Assembly: GCA_964473255.1 (NCBI GenBank)
Contig: CAYYOT010000016.1
Location: 7,461 to 71,460, forward strand
Source: Kuafuiihalomonas sp964473255
GTDB taxonomy: Bacteria > Myxococcota > Kuafuiibacteriia > Kuafuiibacteriales > Kuafuiibacteriaceae
Direction: 5' to 3'
Length of the DNA stretch: 64,000 nucleotides
Below the pieces are notes generated by a model. The model was not told the origin of the DNA, did no database searches, and worked only from the letters and a program-made list of their open reading frames with translations. Below are positions 20,225 to 28,628 of this stretch, piece after piece. Made by a program: the position numbers and the translations under genes. Each line of letters starts with the position of its first letter. Position 1 is the stretch's first letter.

Positions 20225-21574
20225 TCAAAGCGAGCCAGCGCCCTGACGCGGCTGCCGCCGACGCAGCCGAACGAGGGCCAGCATGAGCAGCGTCGCTACC
20301 AGCAAAGGCAAGAACCAGCCAGTGGCGGGGACGCCGGGAGCAGGAGGAGCACAGGCCTCCGCATAATAGAGCTGGGCGCTCCCGTCGGTGAAGGCCGCAT
20401 TGAAGGCGATCAGGCCATCCTCGATGTCCGCACTGCTGAGATCATCGACGGTCTTGCCTCCCAGCTGATCGCCGACCTCCACGATGGGAAACACGGCCGA
20501 ACCCGACATGACGGCATAGATGCCTTCGTCTCCGCTCGAATCCGTGGCCGTGAAGACCAGGTCATCATCCCAGTTTCCCCCGACCCGGGTCACTTCGGCG
20601 ATCGTCCGGGATGTACCAGCGATCGGCGTCCCGTCCTCGACCAGGATCTCGAGACCATCCAGGAGCGTCCAAGAGAAGAGACGGCCTTGGCTCGACAGCG
20701 ACGTCGTTCCGCGGAAGATGACCCGGCCGTCGGCGATGGACGGCTCGATTGCCGAGTCGAGGTTTCCGAGCCCGGTGAACTGACTCGTGTAGTCGCCGAC
20801 GAGCTCGAGAGCCCCACCGACCCGGGCAACGACGGCGAGGCCGGCGGTGGTTTCGGCGACGAAAACAACGTCATCACCGCCCGAACCGATGTCGGTTTGG
20901 AAATCCGTGTAAGTCTGTGAGGTGCCGGGCACGGTATCGCGAGTATCGGCAACCTTCGTGAGCGTCGGCGCGGAAAGGCTCGTTCCGGTGCGGAGATAGA
21001 CACCCGTTATCGGCGGCCCAAACGGATTGAGCGTCCAAGAAGCCGTGAAGAACAGGCTCGGCGGCGAACCGGCCGCTCCGGTGTACAGGTCGAACGTGGC
21101 CGTCGTCTGGCCCGGGACGTCGGTTTGCTGGTTGACGAGCGGGACGCAGCAGCCTTCTTCGATGCTCGTCCCCAAGACGGTGATGTTGTCCAGTCTCGAG
21201 GCGGTCCGGTTGAGCGTCGAGTCACAGCCGGGACGGACGTCGATCAGGGGCGTCTGTCCGGTGTTGGTGATGCCCACCACCGGCTGAATATCGAACGTGC
21301 CGTTGGAGCTCTGCAGGCTGGCGGTGAAGCCACTACCCGTGAAGGGCGAGCTGATGAAGGTCCGCTCGAGCTCCCCGAAGAAGGCGATGTTCCCCAAACA
21401 GAGCCGCGGGTCGCCCAGGGCGTACAGCTTCACCTTCTCCTGTAGGACCGGGTAATCGTACTGGACGTCCGTCTCGACGTCGGCGGTGAAGGTGCAGTTC
21501 TGCGCGACGGCCGGAGTCGCCAAAACCATAAGCATTGCAAATACGATCGTAGTGACGCTTTTTTTGAAGATCAT
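20225..21574 (-). CDS. secreted repeat protein with PEP-CTERM-like tail
   Basis: Protein of 449 residues from ATG 21574, chosen because it begins a classical signal peptide (MIFKKSVTTIVFAMLMVLA, cleavage after AVAQ). The C-terminal half carries repeats such as VFVAETTAGLAVVARVGG and LVFTATDSSGDEGIYAV, the same type as in the large protein at 58961-63307. The last about 35 residues are PAPGVPATG, a hydrophobic helix and an RLRRR cluster, the layout of PEP-CTERM/IPTL-CTERM sorting signals read by exosortase-like enzymes. An earlier in-frame start to 21745 is Arg/Gly-rich and rejected. The two kelch genes follow on the same strand. Confidence 0.85.
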   Translation of the reverse strand: MIFKKSVTTIVFAMLMVLATPAVAQNCTFTADVETDVQYDYPVLQEKVKLYALGDPRLCLGNIAFFGELERTFISSPFTGSGFTASLQSSNGTFDIQPVVGITNTGQTPLIDVRPGCDSTLNRTASRLDNITVLGTSIEEGCCVPLVNQQTDVPGQTTATFDLYTGAAGSPPSLFFTASWTLNPFGPPITGVYLRTGTSLSAPTLTKVADTRDTVPGTSQTYTDFQTDIGSGGDDVVFVAETTAGLAVVARVGGALELVGDYTSQFTGLGNLDSAIEPSIADGRVIFRGTTSLSSQGRLFSWTLLDGLEILVEDGTPIAGTSRTIAEVTRVGGNWDDDLVFTATDSSGDEGIYAVMSGSAVFPIVEVGDQLGGKTVDDLSSADIEDGLIAFNAAFTDGSAQLYYAEACAPPAPGVPATGWFLPLLVATLLMLALVRLRRRQPRQGAGSL

Positions 21575-21728
21575 AACCAGTTGCTGCGCTCTCCCATAGC
21601 ATCGGGCCTCGCCGAGTGACGAGCACGCAACAACTACGTGTCCTGACCTGAACGACAACGGGGCCGGTCGGGGTGTTCCACGGGATGATCGGCCGTCAGA
21701 CGCGTGCAGCCGCTTTCCAGCCCCCCCC

Positions 21729-22160
21729 CTAGGTCCCTCGAGCAAGGGTCGTTCTGGAGACCTCGGTCCGTGCGCCCGAGTTGGTCGTACTTACGGGCTC
21801 GTCCGAACCGTCGACGAACACGATGCAGGCCGCTCGATAGCTGGCGAGGAGGATGTTGTCTCGAGAGACCTCGGAATACTCCCCGAGAAGCAAGCCCTCG
21901 CAGCCCCGAGCTGCGGCTTCCTGCTTGAGTGCCTCGACCAGTTCGGCGACGTCGGTTCCGAACGTGCTGGACTTCTCGGCATGAAGTCGTCCCACTTCGA
22001 CATAGCTGCGGTCCGGCCGCTGCTCGAAGACCCGCACCTCGCCCACGGCTCGAGAGGTCAGAGGGCGGGGAGATGGGTTCGTCAACGTGAAGCTCACTGA
22101 AGTCGCGCAGCCCGACAGCGCGAAGCCCATCACGAGATGACAACGTCCAGGAGTCCCCAT
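21729..22160 (-). CDS. small lipoprotein
   Basis: Protein of 143 residues from ATG 22160. An alternative ATG ten residues downstream gives MGFALSGCATS. The lipobox ALSGCATS marks it as a lipoprotein. The mature part has a compact alpha/beta pattern (GEVRVFEQRPDRSYVEVG, then a helix ending in CEGLLLGE and a strand IVFVDG). I do not recognise a named family. It lies about 155 bp upstream of the secreted repeat protein on the same strand. Confidence 0.65.
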   Translation of the reverse strand: MGTPGRCHLVMGFALSGCATSVSFTLTNPSPRPLTSRAVGEVRVFEQRPDRSYVEVGRLHAEKSSTFGTDVAELVEALKQEAAARGCEGLLLGEYSEVSRDNILLASYRAACIVFVDGSDEPVSTTNSGARTEVSRTTLARGT

Positions 22161-22210
22161 GCCCTGGCGATATCAGCTCGATTGGTAGCGGAGAAGAGCA
22201 AGACCTCGGC

Positions 22211-22384
22211 TCAACCCTTCCGAGGAGGCAGCTGAGCCATGATCTCGGCGGCGGCTTTCGCAGCCGAAGCTCGAAGGTCCGATGCACTGACGTCGGTGCG
22301 CGACCAGCCGACCCAGATGATCTCGTAGGTCTTCGTGTCTAAGCTCGCTTTCGCCCGACGTCTTTCCCATCGATAAGGCCATGT
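22211..22384 (-). pseudogene. remnant of a DUF4136-type lipoprotein (C-terminus only)
   Basis: An open frame of 57 codons with no usable start and a stop codon immediately upstream encodes a recognisable DUF4136 C-terminus: LDTKTYEIIWVGWSRTD followed by a helix ending AAEIMAQLPPRKG. This is the family's 'lvDaktkklvWrG...vakilakfPP' pattern. The N-terminal half (signal peptide, lipobox) is missing. An intact relative lies at 27459-27902. It could instead be one piece of a frameshifted gene, but no matching upstream piece was found. Confidence 0.5.
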
Positions 22385-22770
22385 TTACCGGGTATCAGTC
22401 GCTTCACCACCTGAAGGAGCATCACGCTCGGGAATACAAGCAGCTATTCCCTGACGGTGTCCCGGAGGATCTCGACCTCGGTCGGCCGAGCGAAGGCGGC
22501 TGGACGGAGCGACCCGCAGCATCCAAGCCGATGCCCGGTGAGGTCAGCGCCGAGCCCTCGAGCCGCTGAAGGTCATGGGCGTGACGAAGGCGTAAGACGA
22601 GACGCAGCCAATCCAGGCCGGGGTAAAGACCTTCCTCGAGGCGGCAGCGCCATCGTCGACGGCCGCGGCTCGACGGTGACGGCACGCTCTGCACCCGAAA
22701 CCGCTTGGTTACATGTGGTCCGAAGCTCTTTGGAACTGGGCGGGGAACGACGCTTGCTGCGTTGGAAGGC
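22385..22770. other. intergenic, no confident gene
   Basis: About 386 bp without a convincing gene. A 62-codon plus frame (22381-22569, MFTGYQSLHHLKEHH...) and Arg-rich minus frames exist, but none shows a family motif, signal peptide or good ribosome site. The region probably includes the promoter of the flavodoxin-like gene and decayed coding sequence. Confidence 0.4.
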
Positions 22771-23394
22771 ATGAAGACGATCGCAATGTTCTTTGCGACG
22801 CGGGAAGGACAAACGCGCCGCATAGCGAACTACATTTCACAGAAACTGCACGACCTGGGTCACGACGTGGAGATCATCGACCTGGCGAACCCCATGGGCA
22901 TCCAGCTCGAGCACTACGACGGCGCCATCTTGGCGGCGTCGGTGCACATGTGGCGCCACGAGCCGGAGATGGCGAAGTTCGTGCGGGCAAATCGCCTGAA
23001 GCTGGCGACGATGCCGACGGCGTTTCTTTCGGTGAGCCTCTGCGAAGCGGGCGCCGAAGACCCGAGTCTCGACAGCATCGTGCAGCTACGTGCGAAGATG
23101 GACGCAGCTTGGCTCCGGGATAGCTTCTTTGCGGCCACGAGGTGGCACCCGGACATGGCGGAATCGGTCGCGGGCGCCCTGCGGTACTCGCAGTACCGGC
23201 CCGTGGGCCGGCTCATCATGCAGCAGATCGCGCGGCTCTACGGTCGCCCCACCGATACGTCGAAGGACCACGAGCTGACCAACTGGGAGCGGCTCGACGA
23301 CATCGCGACGCGCTTCTCAAAGCTCCTCACGGGCGTCCCCGTACCCTCCTTCAAGCCCGCAGAGCCGAGGGCCGAAGAGCCGGCTCCCGCCTGA
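22771..23394 (+). CDS. flavodoxin-domain protein, HemG-type protoporphyrinogen oxidase-like
   Basis: Protein of 207 residues starting at ATG 22771 just after GGAAGG. The N-terminus MFFATREGQTRRIANYI is the FMN-phosphate loop of the HemG/flavodoxin group, followed by VEIIDL and the second loop AASVHMWRHEPEM. In E. coli HemG (about 180 residues) this fold oxidises protoporphyrinogen IX to protoporphyrin IX with electrons going to quinones. This protein has a C-terminal extension of about 25 residues. Assignment as a HemG homologue is moderately sure; other flavodoxin oxidoreductases are possible. It stands alone. Confidence 0.75.
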   Translation: MKTIAMFFATREGQTRRIANYISQKLHDLGHDVEIIDLANPMGIQLEHYDGAILAASVHMWRHEPEMAKFVRANRLKLATMPTAFLSVSLCEAGAEDPSLDSIVQLRAKMDAAWLRDSFFAATRWHPDMAESVAGALRYSQYRPVGRLIMQQIARLYGRPTDTSKDHELTNWERLDDIATRFSKLLTGVPVPSFKPAEPRAEEPAPA

Positions 23395-23451
23395 CGAGCC
23401 GCTCCAGACGCAAGGCGGCGGCTGGCATGCGAGTTGCGAATCCATGGCGGG

Positions 23452-25683
23452 ATGGATTCGCGTTCGACGAAGCGAGATCGCTTCTGGCCTCTCGGCGCCG
23501 TGCTCTCTGGCGCGCTCTTCCTCTCTGCATGCGGAGGCGGCGACGGAGATTCTTCAGGCAGTTCGGATGCTTCGATCGGGGCACCCGATGGAGCTCAGGG
23601 CTTCGACGGTGGGACCGGCGAAGTGGACCACGTTCTGGTGGAGCCGGAAGGCGGGCGATACAGTCTGTGGAACGGTGACGTCACGCTGGACGTCCCCCCG
23701 GGCGCGGTCGTGGAGCCGATCACCCTCACCGCGGAGCGGCTCAGCGCCCCCGCCGGCCTCGGCATCGTACCCGGGACGATGTTCGACTTCGGTCCGGATA
23801 AAACCGAGTTCCTTCAGCCCCTTACGGTGGAGCTTCGGTTCGATCCGGAAGAGGTCGACGGGCCCGTGGATGCTCTGCGAATCGTCAAGTTGGTCGACGG
23901 AGCCCTCGACGAGCAGCCCACCCTCACCGTGGCCGAAGGACGAAGCGTCGTCAGCGGTCAGGTCGACGGGTTCAGCGCCGTCGGTATCGCCGGAGGCTGC
24001 CGCGCTCTGGCGCCGCCGGTGCTGTCGACACGCGTGAATCCGAGGAATGGCGGAGTGACGGTAACCTGGCGCGCACCCACCGGCATCGGAAGCAACGTCG
24101 AGATTCAGCGAGCGGTGGTGAGCGCGGGCGCGCCGTGCAGCTGCCTGACCCCCCGGCGCCGCGGCTGCATCGACAGCACTGCGAGTCCCGGCCAGTGCAT
24201 CCTGAACGGCCTGCATGACCCGCTGCCGAGCGAATGGCGAGTGCAGGCCTTTCGCTCCGTCCGAGACGGGGCCTACCTGGACCGCTCCGCTGCTTCGGCT
24301 GGGGTCTACAGCTACCGGGCTCGGTATGTCCGCACTCAGCACTGCAACGCCCCGTGGACGCCCGCAGTGAAGGCGATCGTTCTCGGGCGAAGGACCCTTC
24401 CCTCGACCGCCCCGTCCGTGGGTGTTCAGCCTCTCTCCTGCGGAGGATTTCGGCTCTCGTGGAGCTCGGTTTTCGAAGCCAGCGGCTACGAAATCCAGCG
24501 TCGTGTCCTCGGTTCGGGGCAGGCCTTCGAAACGATCGCGTCTACCGCGGGAACACGACTCGACTATGTGGATACGGATCCGCAGCTCGTCCCCGGCGAA
24601 CGGTACGAGTATCGCGTTTCGGGAACGAATGAGGCAGGACCCGGTCCGGCCGACATTGTCAGCGCAGTCAACGCGGACAGCGCTTTTTCGCTATCTCTAT
24701 CGCACAACGACGTGCTCGTGCCCCCGGGGACCAACCACGACATCAGTGTCGGAATACGGCGTCACGGTTTTCAGGCCCTTGATGTGGAGCTTGCCTTCGA
24801 AGTCGACATTCCTCGCAGCGTAGAGCCGACCGAGCTCGGGATCACGCCCGTCTTCTTTCCTCGGGTTGCCGGCGGTGACAGTGTCCTTCGGTTCGAAGTC
24901 GGGCCGGGTGTGGGCACCGGCGTCGAGATGCAGGGCCGGGTCATAGCCACCGGGGCGGGATCCGCGGGCACCTGCGAATCGCCCCCCATCCGGCTGCAGG
25001 TCGGGGAACCGTTCTGCCGGGTGCAGGTGCCCGATGTCTCCATCAACAGCGAAGGCACGCTGGTCGTCGACACGTTCGTGGAGCGAGGAGGGTTCGGCGG
25101 CCGAGTCGAGCTCGGCATCGAGAGCACGGACCCCATCCTGCCGCTTGCCGAGCTCGGTGTTCGCACCAGCTTCATTCCCAATCCCACTCTCGACCGAAGC
25201 TCGCTGATCTTCGATACCTTCACTCTTCCCGGTGTGGACTACCGCGGGTCCGCCATCGTGTCGGCCCGAAGCGTGGACGACCCCCGGATCCGCTGCGAGT
25301 CCGAGATCGGCATCGACGTCGCTCAGCGACAACAAAGCTGCGACGACCCGTTGACCGTCGAGTTGATCGTGGGGAGCGGTGATCCCTGTGAGACGACCTT
25401 CGATTTCGAGGGTCAAACCTATCGCGCTTTCGATTTCCCGCCGGACGTCAATGAAGTCTACCTTTACCCTGAATCGTCTCGACCGGTTCGCATGTACGAG
25501 TGGGATCTTGCCGTCCAAGACCTGGAGGCTCCGAACTATCGACAAGAGGTTCGATTCGGGCAGGATGTTCGACTCTTGCGGGGCGGGCCCATCGGAGTCG
25601 CCATTCGCGTGACCGACGAGTGCGACGCGACGGCTGAAGATGTCATCGTCGTCATGTCCGGGGATGGTGTGTGCGACGGATGA
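23452..25683 (+). CDS. ZU5/FN3-type surface lipoprotein
   Basis: Protein of 743 residues. ATG 23452 is preferred (GGCGGG just upstream) over a TTG at 23434. The lipobox is FLSACGGG, followed by a Ser/Asp/Gly linker. A ZU5-like domain follows (EGGRYSLWNGDVTLDVPPGA, about residues 60-160). Then two fibronectin type III-like domains (VTVTWRAPTG; FRLSWSSVFEASGYEIQRR) and a C-terminal region of repeated beta domains with Cys pairs (GTCESPP, IRCESE). The architecture suggests an outer-surface adhesin or scaffold. A related ZU5 lipoprotein is at 47915-49975. Confidence 0.85.
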   Translation: MDSRSTKRDRFWPLGAVLSGALFLSACGGGDGDSSGSSDASIGAPDGAQGFDGGTGEVDHVLVEPEGGRYSLWNGDVTLDVPPGAVVEPITLTAERLSAPAGLGIVPGTMFDFGPDKTEFLQPLTVELRFDPEEVDGPVDALRIVKLVDGALDEQPTLTVAEGRSVVSGQVDGFSAVGIAGGCRALAPPVLSTRVNPRNGGVTVTWRAPTGIGSNVEIQRAVVSAGAPCSCLTPRRRGCIDSTASPGQCILNGLHDPLPSEWRVQAFRSVRDGAYLDRSAASAGVYSYRARYVRTQHCNAPWTPAVKAIVLGRRTLPSTAPSVGVQPLSCGGFRLSWSSVFEASGYEIQRRVLGSGQAFETIASTAGTRLDYVDTDPQLVPGERYEYRVSGTNEAGPGPADIVSAVNADSAFSLSLSHNDVLVPPGTNHDISVGIRRHGFQALDVELAFEVDIPRSVEPTELGITPVFFPRVAGGDSVLRFEVGPGVGTGVEMQGRVIATGAGSAGTCESPPIRLQVGEPFCRVQVPDVSINSEGTLVVDTFVERGGFGGRVELGIESTDPILPLAELGVRTSFIPNPTLDRSSLIFDTFTLPGVDYRGSAIVSARSVDDPRIRCESEIGIDVAQRQQSCDDPLTVELIVGSGDPCETTFDFEGQTYRAFDFPPDVNEVYLYPESSRPVRMYEWDLAVQDLEAPNYRQEVRFGQDVRLLRGGPIGVAIRVTDECDATAEDVIVVMSGDGVCDG

Positions 25684-25693
25684 GTTTCAAGGT

Positions 25694-26701
25694 TCAGCGC
25701 TCGAGCTCTTTTCGCAGGGAGCGCGACATCAGAGTGCCGACGGCTTCCTTGGCGGGAAGCCCGTCGTAGAGCATCGCATAAACGACGTTCGACACGGGCA
25801 TCTCCACCCCCTCCCGCGCGGCCAGCTGGTATACGGATTTCGCGGTCTTCACGCCTTCGGCGACCTGCTGCATGTCGTGCGTGATCGCTTCGAGCGTCAT
25901 CCCTTGACCGAGCTTTTCGCCCACCATGCGATTGCGGCTAAGGCCGCCCATGCAGGTGAGCACCAGGTCACCCATTCCCGAGAGACCGGAAAGCGTGAGC
26001 GGGTTCGCGCCGAGCTTGACCGCCAGGCGGCTCATCTCGGCCAGGCCCCGAGTTATCAGCGCGGTGACGGTGTTGTATCCGAAGCCCAGTCCCGTCGCGG
26101 CGCCAGCGGCGATCGCCATGACGTTCTTGAGCGCCCCTCCAAGCTCCACGCCGACGACGTCCGTCGAGGTGTACATCCGCATGTACGGAGCCGAGAGCTG
26201 CTTTTGGACCTGGACGGCAACACGCTCGAAGCGCGATGCCACGCACACCGCGGTGGGCATGCTCTGCACGAGCTCCTTGGCAAAGCTCGGCCCCGAGAGG
26301 AACGCCAGCATCGGGTGATGCGACAAGGGGAGCACCTCTTCGAGCACTTCGCTCATCATCATGAGCGAGTCGTTCTCGATGCCTTTGGCCGCACTGACCA
26401 GCGGAACGCCCGGCGGAAGATGCTCCTTGGCCTGGGTCATGACGGGCCGCATCACGTGCGATGGACACACGACCATGACCAGCTCCGCCTCGCCCACCGA
26501 GGCACCGATGTCGGAAGTCGCCCTGAGGTTGGGCGGCAGCTCCACGCCCGGGAGGAAGATGCGGTTTTCGTGCCGCTCGTTGATGTCGGCGACCACTTCG
26601 GACTCGTACGCCCAGACCGTCACATCGTCCCCGTGCTGTGCGCGCAAATGGGCCAGGGCCGTGCCCCAAGCGCCAGCGCCGATCACTGAAATTCGAGCCA
26701 T
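25694..26701 (-). CDS. gpsA: NAD(P)-dependent sn-glycerol-3-phosphate dehydrogenase
   Basis: GpsA reduces dihydroxyacetone phosphate to sn-glycerol-3-phosphate, the bacterial phospholipid backbone. The 335 residues start at MARISVIGAGAWGTALA (ATG 26701), giving the Rossmann GxGxxG at the usual N-terminal place; eleven further upstream codons are ignored. Family motifs: VSAAKGIE, FLSGPSFAKEL, the catalytic ELGGALKNVMAIAAG (Lys), LSGMGDLVLTC and EGVKTAK. Length and motif order are normal. It faces away from the cupin gene. The window also encodes the opposite-stereochemistry enzyme at 32919-33968. Confidence 0.97.
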   Translation of the reverse strand: MARISVIGAGAWGTALAHLRAQHGDDVTVWAYESEVVADINERHENRIFLPGVELPPNLRATSDIGASVGEAELVMVVCPSHVMRPVMTQAKEHLPPGVPLVSAAKGIENDSLMMMSEVLEEVLPLSHHPMLAFLSGPSFAKELVQSMPTAVCVASRFERVAVQVQKQLSAPYMRMYTSTDVVGVELGGALKNVMAIAAGAATGLGFGYNTVTALITRGLAEMSRLAVKLGANPLTLSGLSGMGDLVLTCMGGLSRNRMVGEKLGQGMTLEAITHDMQQVAEGVKTAKSVYQLAAREGVEMPVSNVVYAMLYDGLPAKEAVGTLMSRSLRKELER

Positions 26702-26860
26702 ACCGACGAGCCTATGTGAGTTGCCGCCCATCAACCACCGACGAATCGAAAATCGACAACCATGACGCGCGGCGTCAGCGCGTCGCGCAACCTAGGCTGC
26801 AGTGTCTTTCGCTGCTTCCCCTTTCGGAGTATGCCGCAGCCTACGAGGAGGAATCGGGAC

Positions 26861-27382
26861 ATGAGCAAAGAAGAGTCGAGCAAGCGGCACCCGAACGTCA
26901 TCAATGTGGACGAGGTCGAGCCCCGAACGATGGAGAAAGGCTCGCGCTTCGGCGCCAGCATCCGGACCGTCGGTCGAGCCTCGGGGGCCACCGAGCTCGG
27001 CTGTAACCACTTCGAGGTCGCGCCCGGTCGCTCCGCATTCCCACGTCACTTCCACTGCGCGATCGAAGAAGCATTGTTCATCCTGGAAGGCACCGGCACC
27101 CTTAGAATCGGAGAGGCGCAAGTCGTCCTGCGCCCTGGCGACTGGGTCACCTTGCTACCGGGGCCCGACGGAGCACATCAGGTCGTGAACGACGGCGAAG
27201 GGCCGCTGCGATACCTGTGTCTCTCGTCCAAGGCCCGGGCCGACGTGGTCGGCTACCCGGACTCGAACAAGGTTGGAGCCATGGCCTCCCCCGGCCCAGA
27301 TTTCTTCGCCGAGCCATGGGTCCGCGGCATCTTCAATGCCGACGCACAGGTCGGGTACTACGACGGAGAAGAGGTCGACTGA
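26861..27382 (+). CDS. cupin-domain protein
   Basis: Single-domain cupin of 173 residues; ATG 26861 follows a strong GAGGAGGAA site. The metal-binding cupin motifs are FPRHFHCAIEEALFILEGTG (two His and a Glu) and GDWVTLLPGPDGAHQVVNDG (third His). The fold resembles the small sugar-isomerase-like cupins with a C-terminal tail (YYDGEEVD) like those annotated as 'cupin domain-containing' in many proteobacteria. Substrate unknown. It is divergent from gpsA. Confidence 0.85.
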   Translation: MSKEESSKRHPNVINVDEVEPRTMEKGSRFGASIRTVGRASGATELGCNHFEVAPGRSAFPRHFHCAIEEALFILEGTGTLRIGEAQVVLRPGDWVTLLPGPDGAHQVVNDGEGPLRYLCLSSKARADVVGYPDSNKVGAMASPGPDFFAEPWVRGIFNADAQVGYYDGEEVD

Positions 27383-27458
27383 GCGGGGGGTGTTTCCTCC
27401 CGCAAGAACAAGCACGGCTTCCGATTGACCCGCCGCGCTGACCGGGATTCTTCGACCT

Positions 27459-27902
27459 GTGACCACCCGAATACTCGTGCTCGGCGTGGCTCTGAGTAGC
27501 TGCGCATCGAGTACGCCCGGTAACTTCACGGCCGCCGACTTCCAGCAGAAGACCTATCGAACGGCCGCCTTCGTAAGCGACATCGAAGAACGGCGCGACC
27601 TTCGCCCTCTCGAACCGGAGCTTCGAGATGCGACTCGCGAGGAAATGGAAGTACAGCTCGGCCTCCTCGGATACCGCTTGGTCGCGAGCGATGCGGCAGA
27701 CATCTGGCTCGTGGCCGGGCGCGCCAAAGCGGAGCGCGGCGGTGCCTTGGTCCTGCAGGCCTACGATCCCGAAACACGCAGAATCATCTGGCAGCGCGCA
27801 CACAAAGAGGCCTCGCACTCCGCGGGAGGCGTCGAGATGAAGACCATTCGTCGCCTGATGGCCGGTCTTCCTCGTTCATCGCCACGCCCGGTTGCCTACT
27901 GA
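27459..27902 (+). CDS. DUF4136-like lipoprotein
   Basis: Protein of 147 residues from GTG 27459. The signal peptide ends with lipobox ALSSCASS. The conserved DUF4136 layout is visible: an N-terminal 'ADFQQKTYRTAAFV' strand, a helix with AXREEMEVQLGLLGYRLV, then DIWLVAG and the closing DPETRRIIWQRAHKEA ... RRLMAGLP. The family is of unknown function and exported. A broken relative lies at 22211-22384. Confidence 0.7.
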   Translation: MTTRILVLGVALSSCASSTPGNFTAADFQQKTYRTAAFVSDIEERRDLRPLEPELRDATREEMEVQLGLLGYRLVASDAADIWLVAGRAKAERGGALVLQAYDPETRRIIWQRAHKEASHSAGGVEMKTIRRLMAGLPRSSPRPVAY

Positions 27903-27993
27903 CAATCTTGCGCGTTTCAAGGGTCGGTGCGCCGACAAGAGATCGTGTGACCCCCCCGTAACGCCGGCGAGACTATCCATAGCCTGGTCTTGC

Positions 27994-28007
27994 GGCACCT
28001 CGAATGC
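27994..28007 (+). promoter_or_regulatory. possible sigma-54 promoter before the CODH operon
   Basis: GGCAC, five bases, then ATGC: the -24 GG (27994-27995) and -12 GC (28006-28007) have the correct 10-base spacing of sigma-54 promoters, with one mismatch in the -12 element. A start near 28019 would leave only about 11 bases before cooF. Such short motifs also occur by chance in GC-rich DNA. Confidence 0.3.
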
Positions 28008-28029
28008 AGGACACGGGCATGGTGCCGCT

Positions 28030-28623
28030 ATGAAGTCCGTGATCGTTCACGCCGACCATTGTCTGGGTTGCCATCAATGTGAGATCGCCTGCGCAGTCGA
28101 GCACTCGGCCAGCAAGGACCTCGCGAGTGCGGTCTTCGAACGACCGCTCCCGAAGTCGAGAATACACGTGGAAGCGGGGGCTTCCTTGAATACCGCTTTT
28201 CCGGGGCGGTGCCGACACTGTGACCCGGCGCCGTGCATCGACGTTTGTCCTACCGGAGCCCTTTGTCGCGACGACGAGTTTGGTCTCGTCCTCGTACGGG
28301 ACTCGAAGTGCATCGCGTGCGCGATGTGTGCGATGGTCTGCCCTTTCGACGCGGTGACCTTCGACTCGACAGCCACCAAGTGCGACGGCTGCATCGACCG
28401 CCTCGACGCGGGTACCCCCCCCGCCTGCGTCGAGGCCTGCAAGACGGGCGCTCTGGAGTTTGGCGAGATCAACGAGCTAATTCGAGCCAGTCGTATCCAA
28501 ACCGCAGCGCGTGCGCTGGCTGCCGCCGAAGCAAGTCCGCCCGACGGTAACGGGCAAGGAAGCGAAGAAGTAAAGGCATGGCGATCGTGGGGCCAACGCG
28601 CCTCCGAGCTGGCCAGGAGGTAA
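28030..28623 (+). CDS. cooF: four-cluster ferredoxin of the CO dehydrogenase operon (CooF-like)
   Basis: Electron-transfer protein of 197 residues that would take electrons from CO dehydrogenase. Four Cys clusters typical of the CooF/HycB family: CLGCHQCEIAC, CRHCDPAPCIDVCP, CIACAMCAMVCP and CDGCIDRL...CVEACKTGAL, enough for four [4Fe-4S] centres. ATG 28030 begins MKSVIVHADHCLGCHQC directly at the first cluster; the longer frame from 27892 is rejected. cooS starts 5 bases after its stop with a GGAGG site inside its last codons. Partners are the downstream CODH and probably the flavin oxidoreductase at 31446. Confidence 0.93.
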   Translation: MKSVIVHADHCLGCHQCEIACAVEHSASKDLASAVFERPLPKSRIHVEAGASLNTAFPGRCRHCDPAPCIDVCPTGALCRDDEFGLVLVRDSKCIACAMCAMVCPFDAVTFDSTATKCDGCIDRLDAGTPPACVEACKTGALEFGEINELIRASRIQTAARALAAAEASPPDGNGQGSEEVKAWRSWGQRASELARR

Positions 28624-28628
28624 TCGAG

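Noticed and set aside
22381..22569. 62-codon plus-strand frame MFTGYQSLHHLKEHH
   Set aside because: Looks partly protein-like but has no ribosome site or family match; left as unassigned.
25640..26689. Plus-strand 349-codon frame rich in His and Arg
   Set aside because: Antisense of gpsA; composition is typical of a shadow frame.
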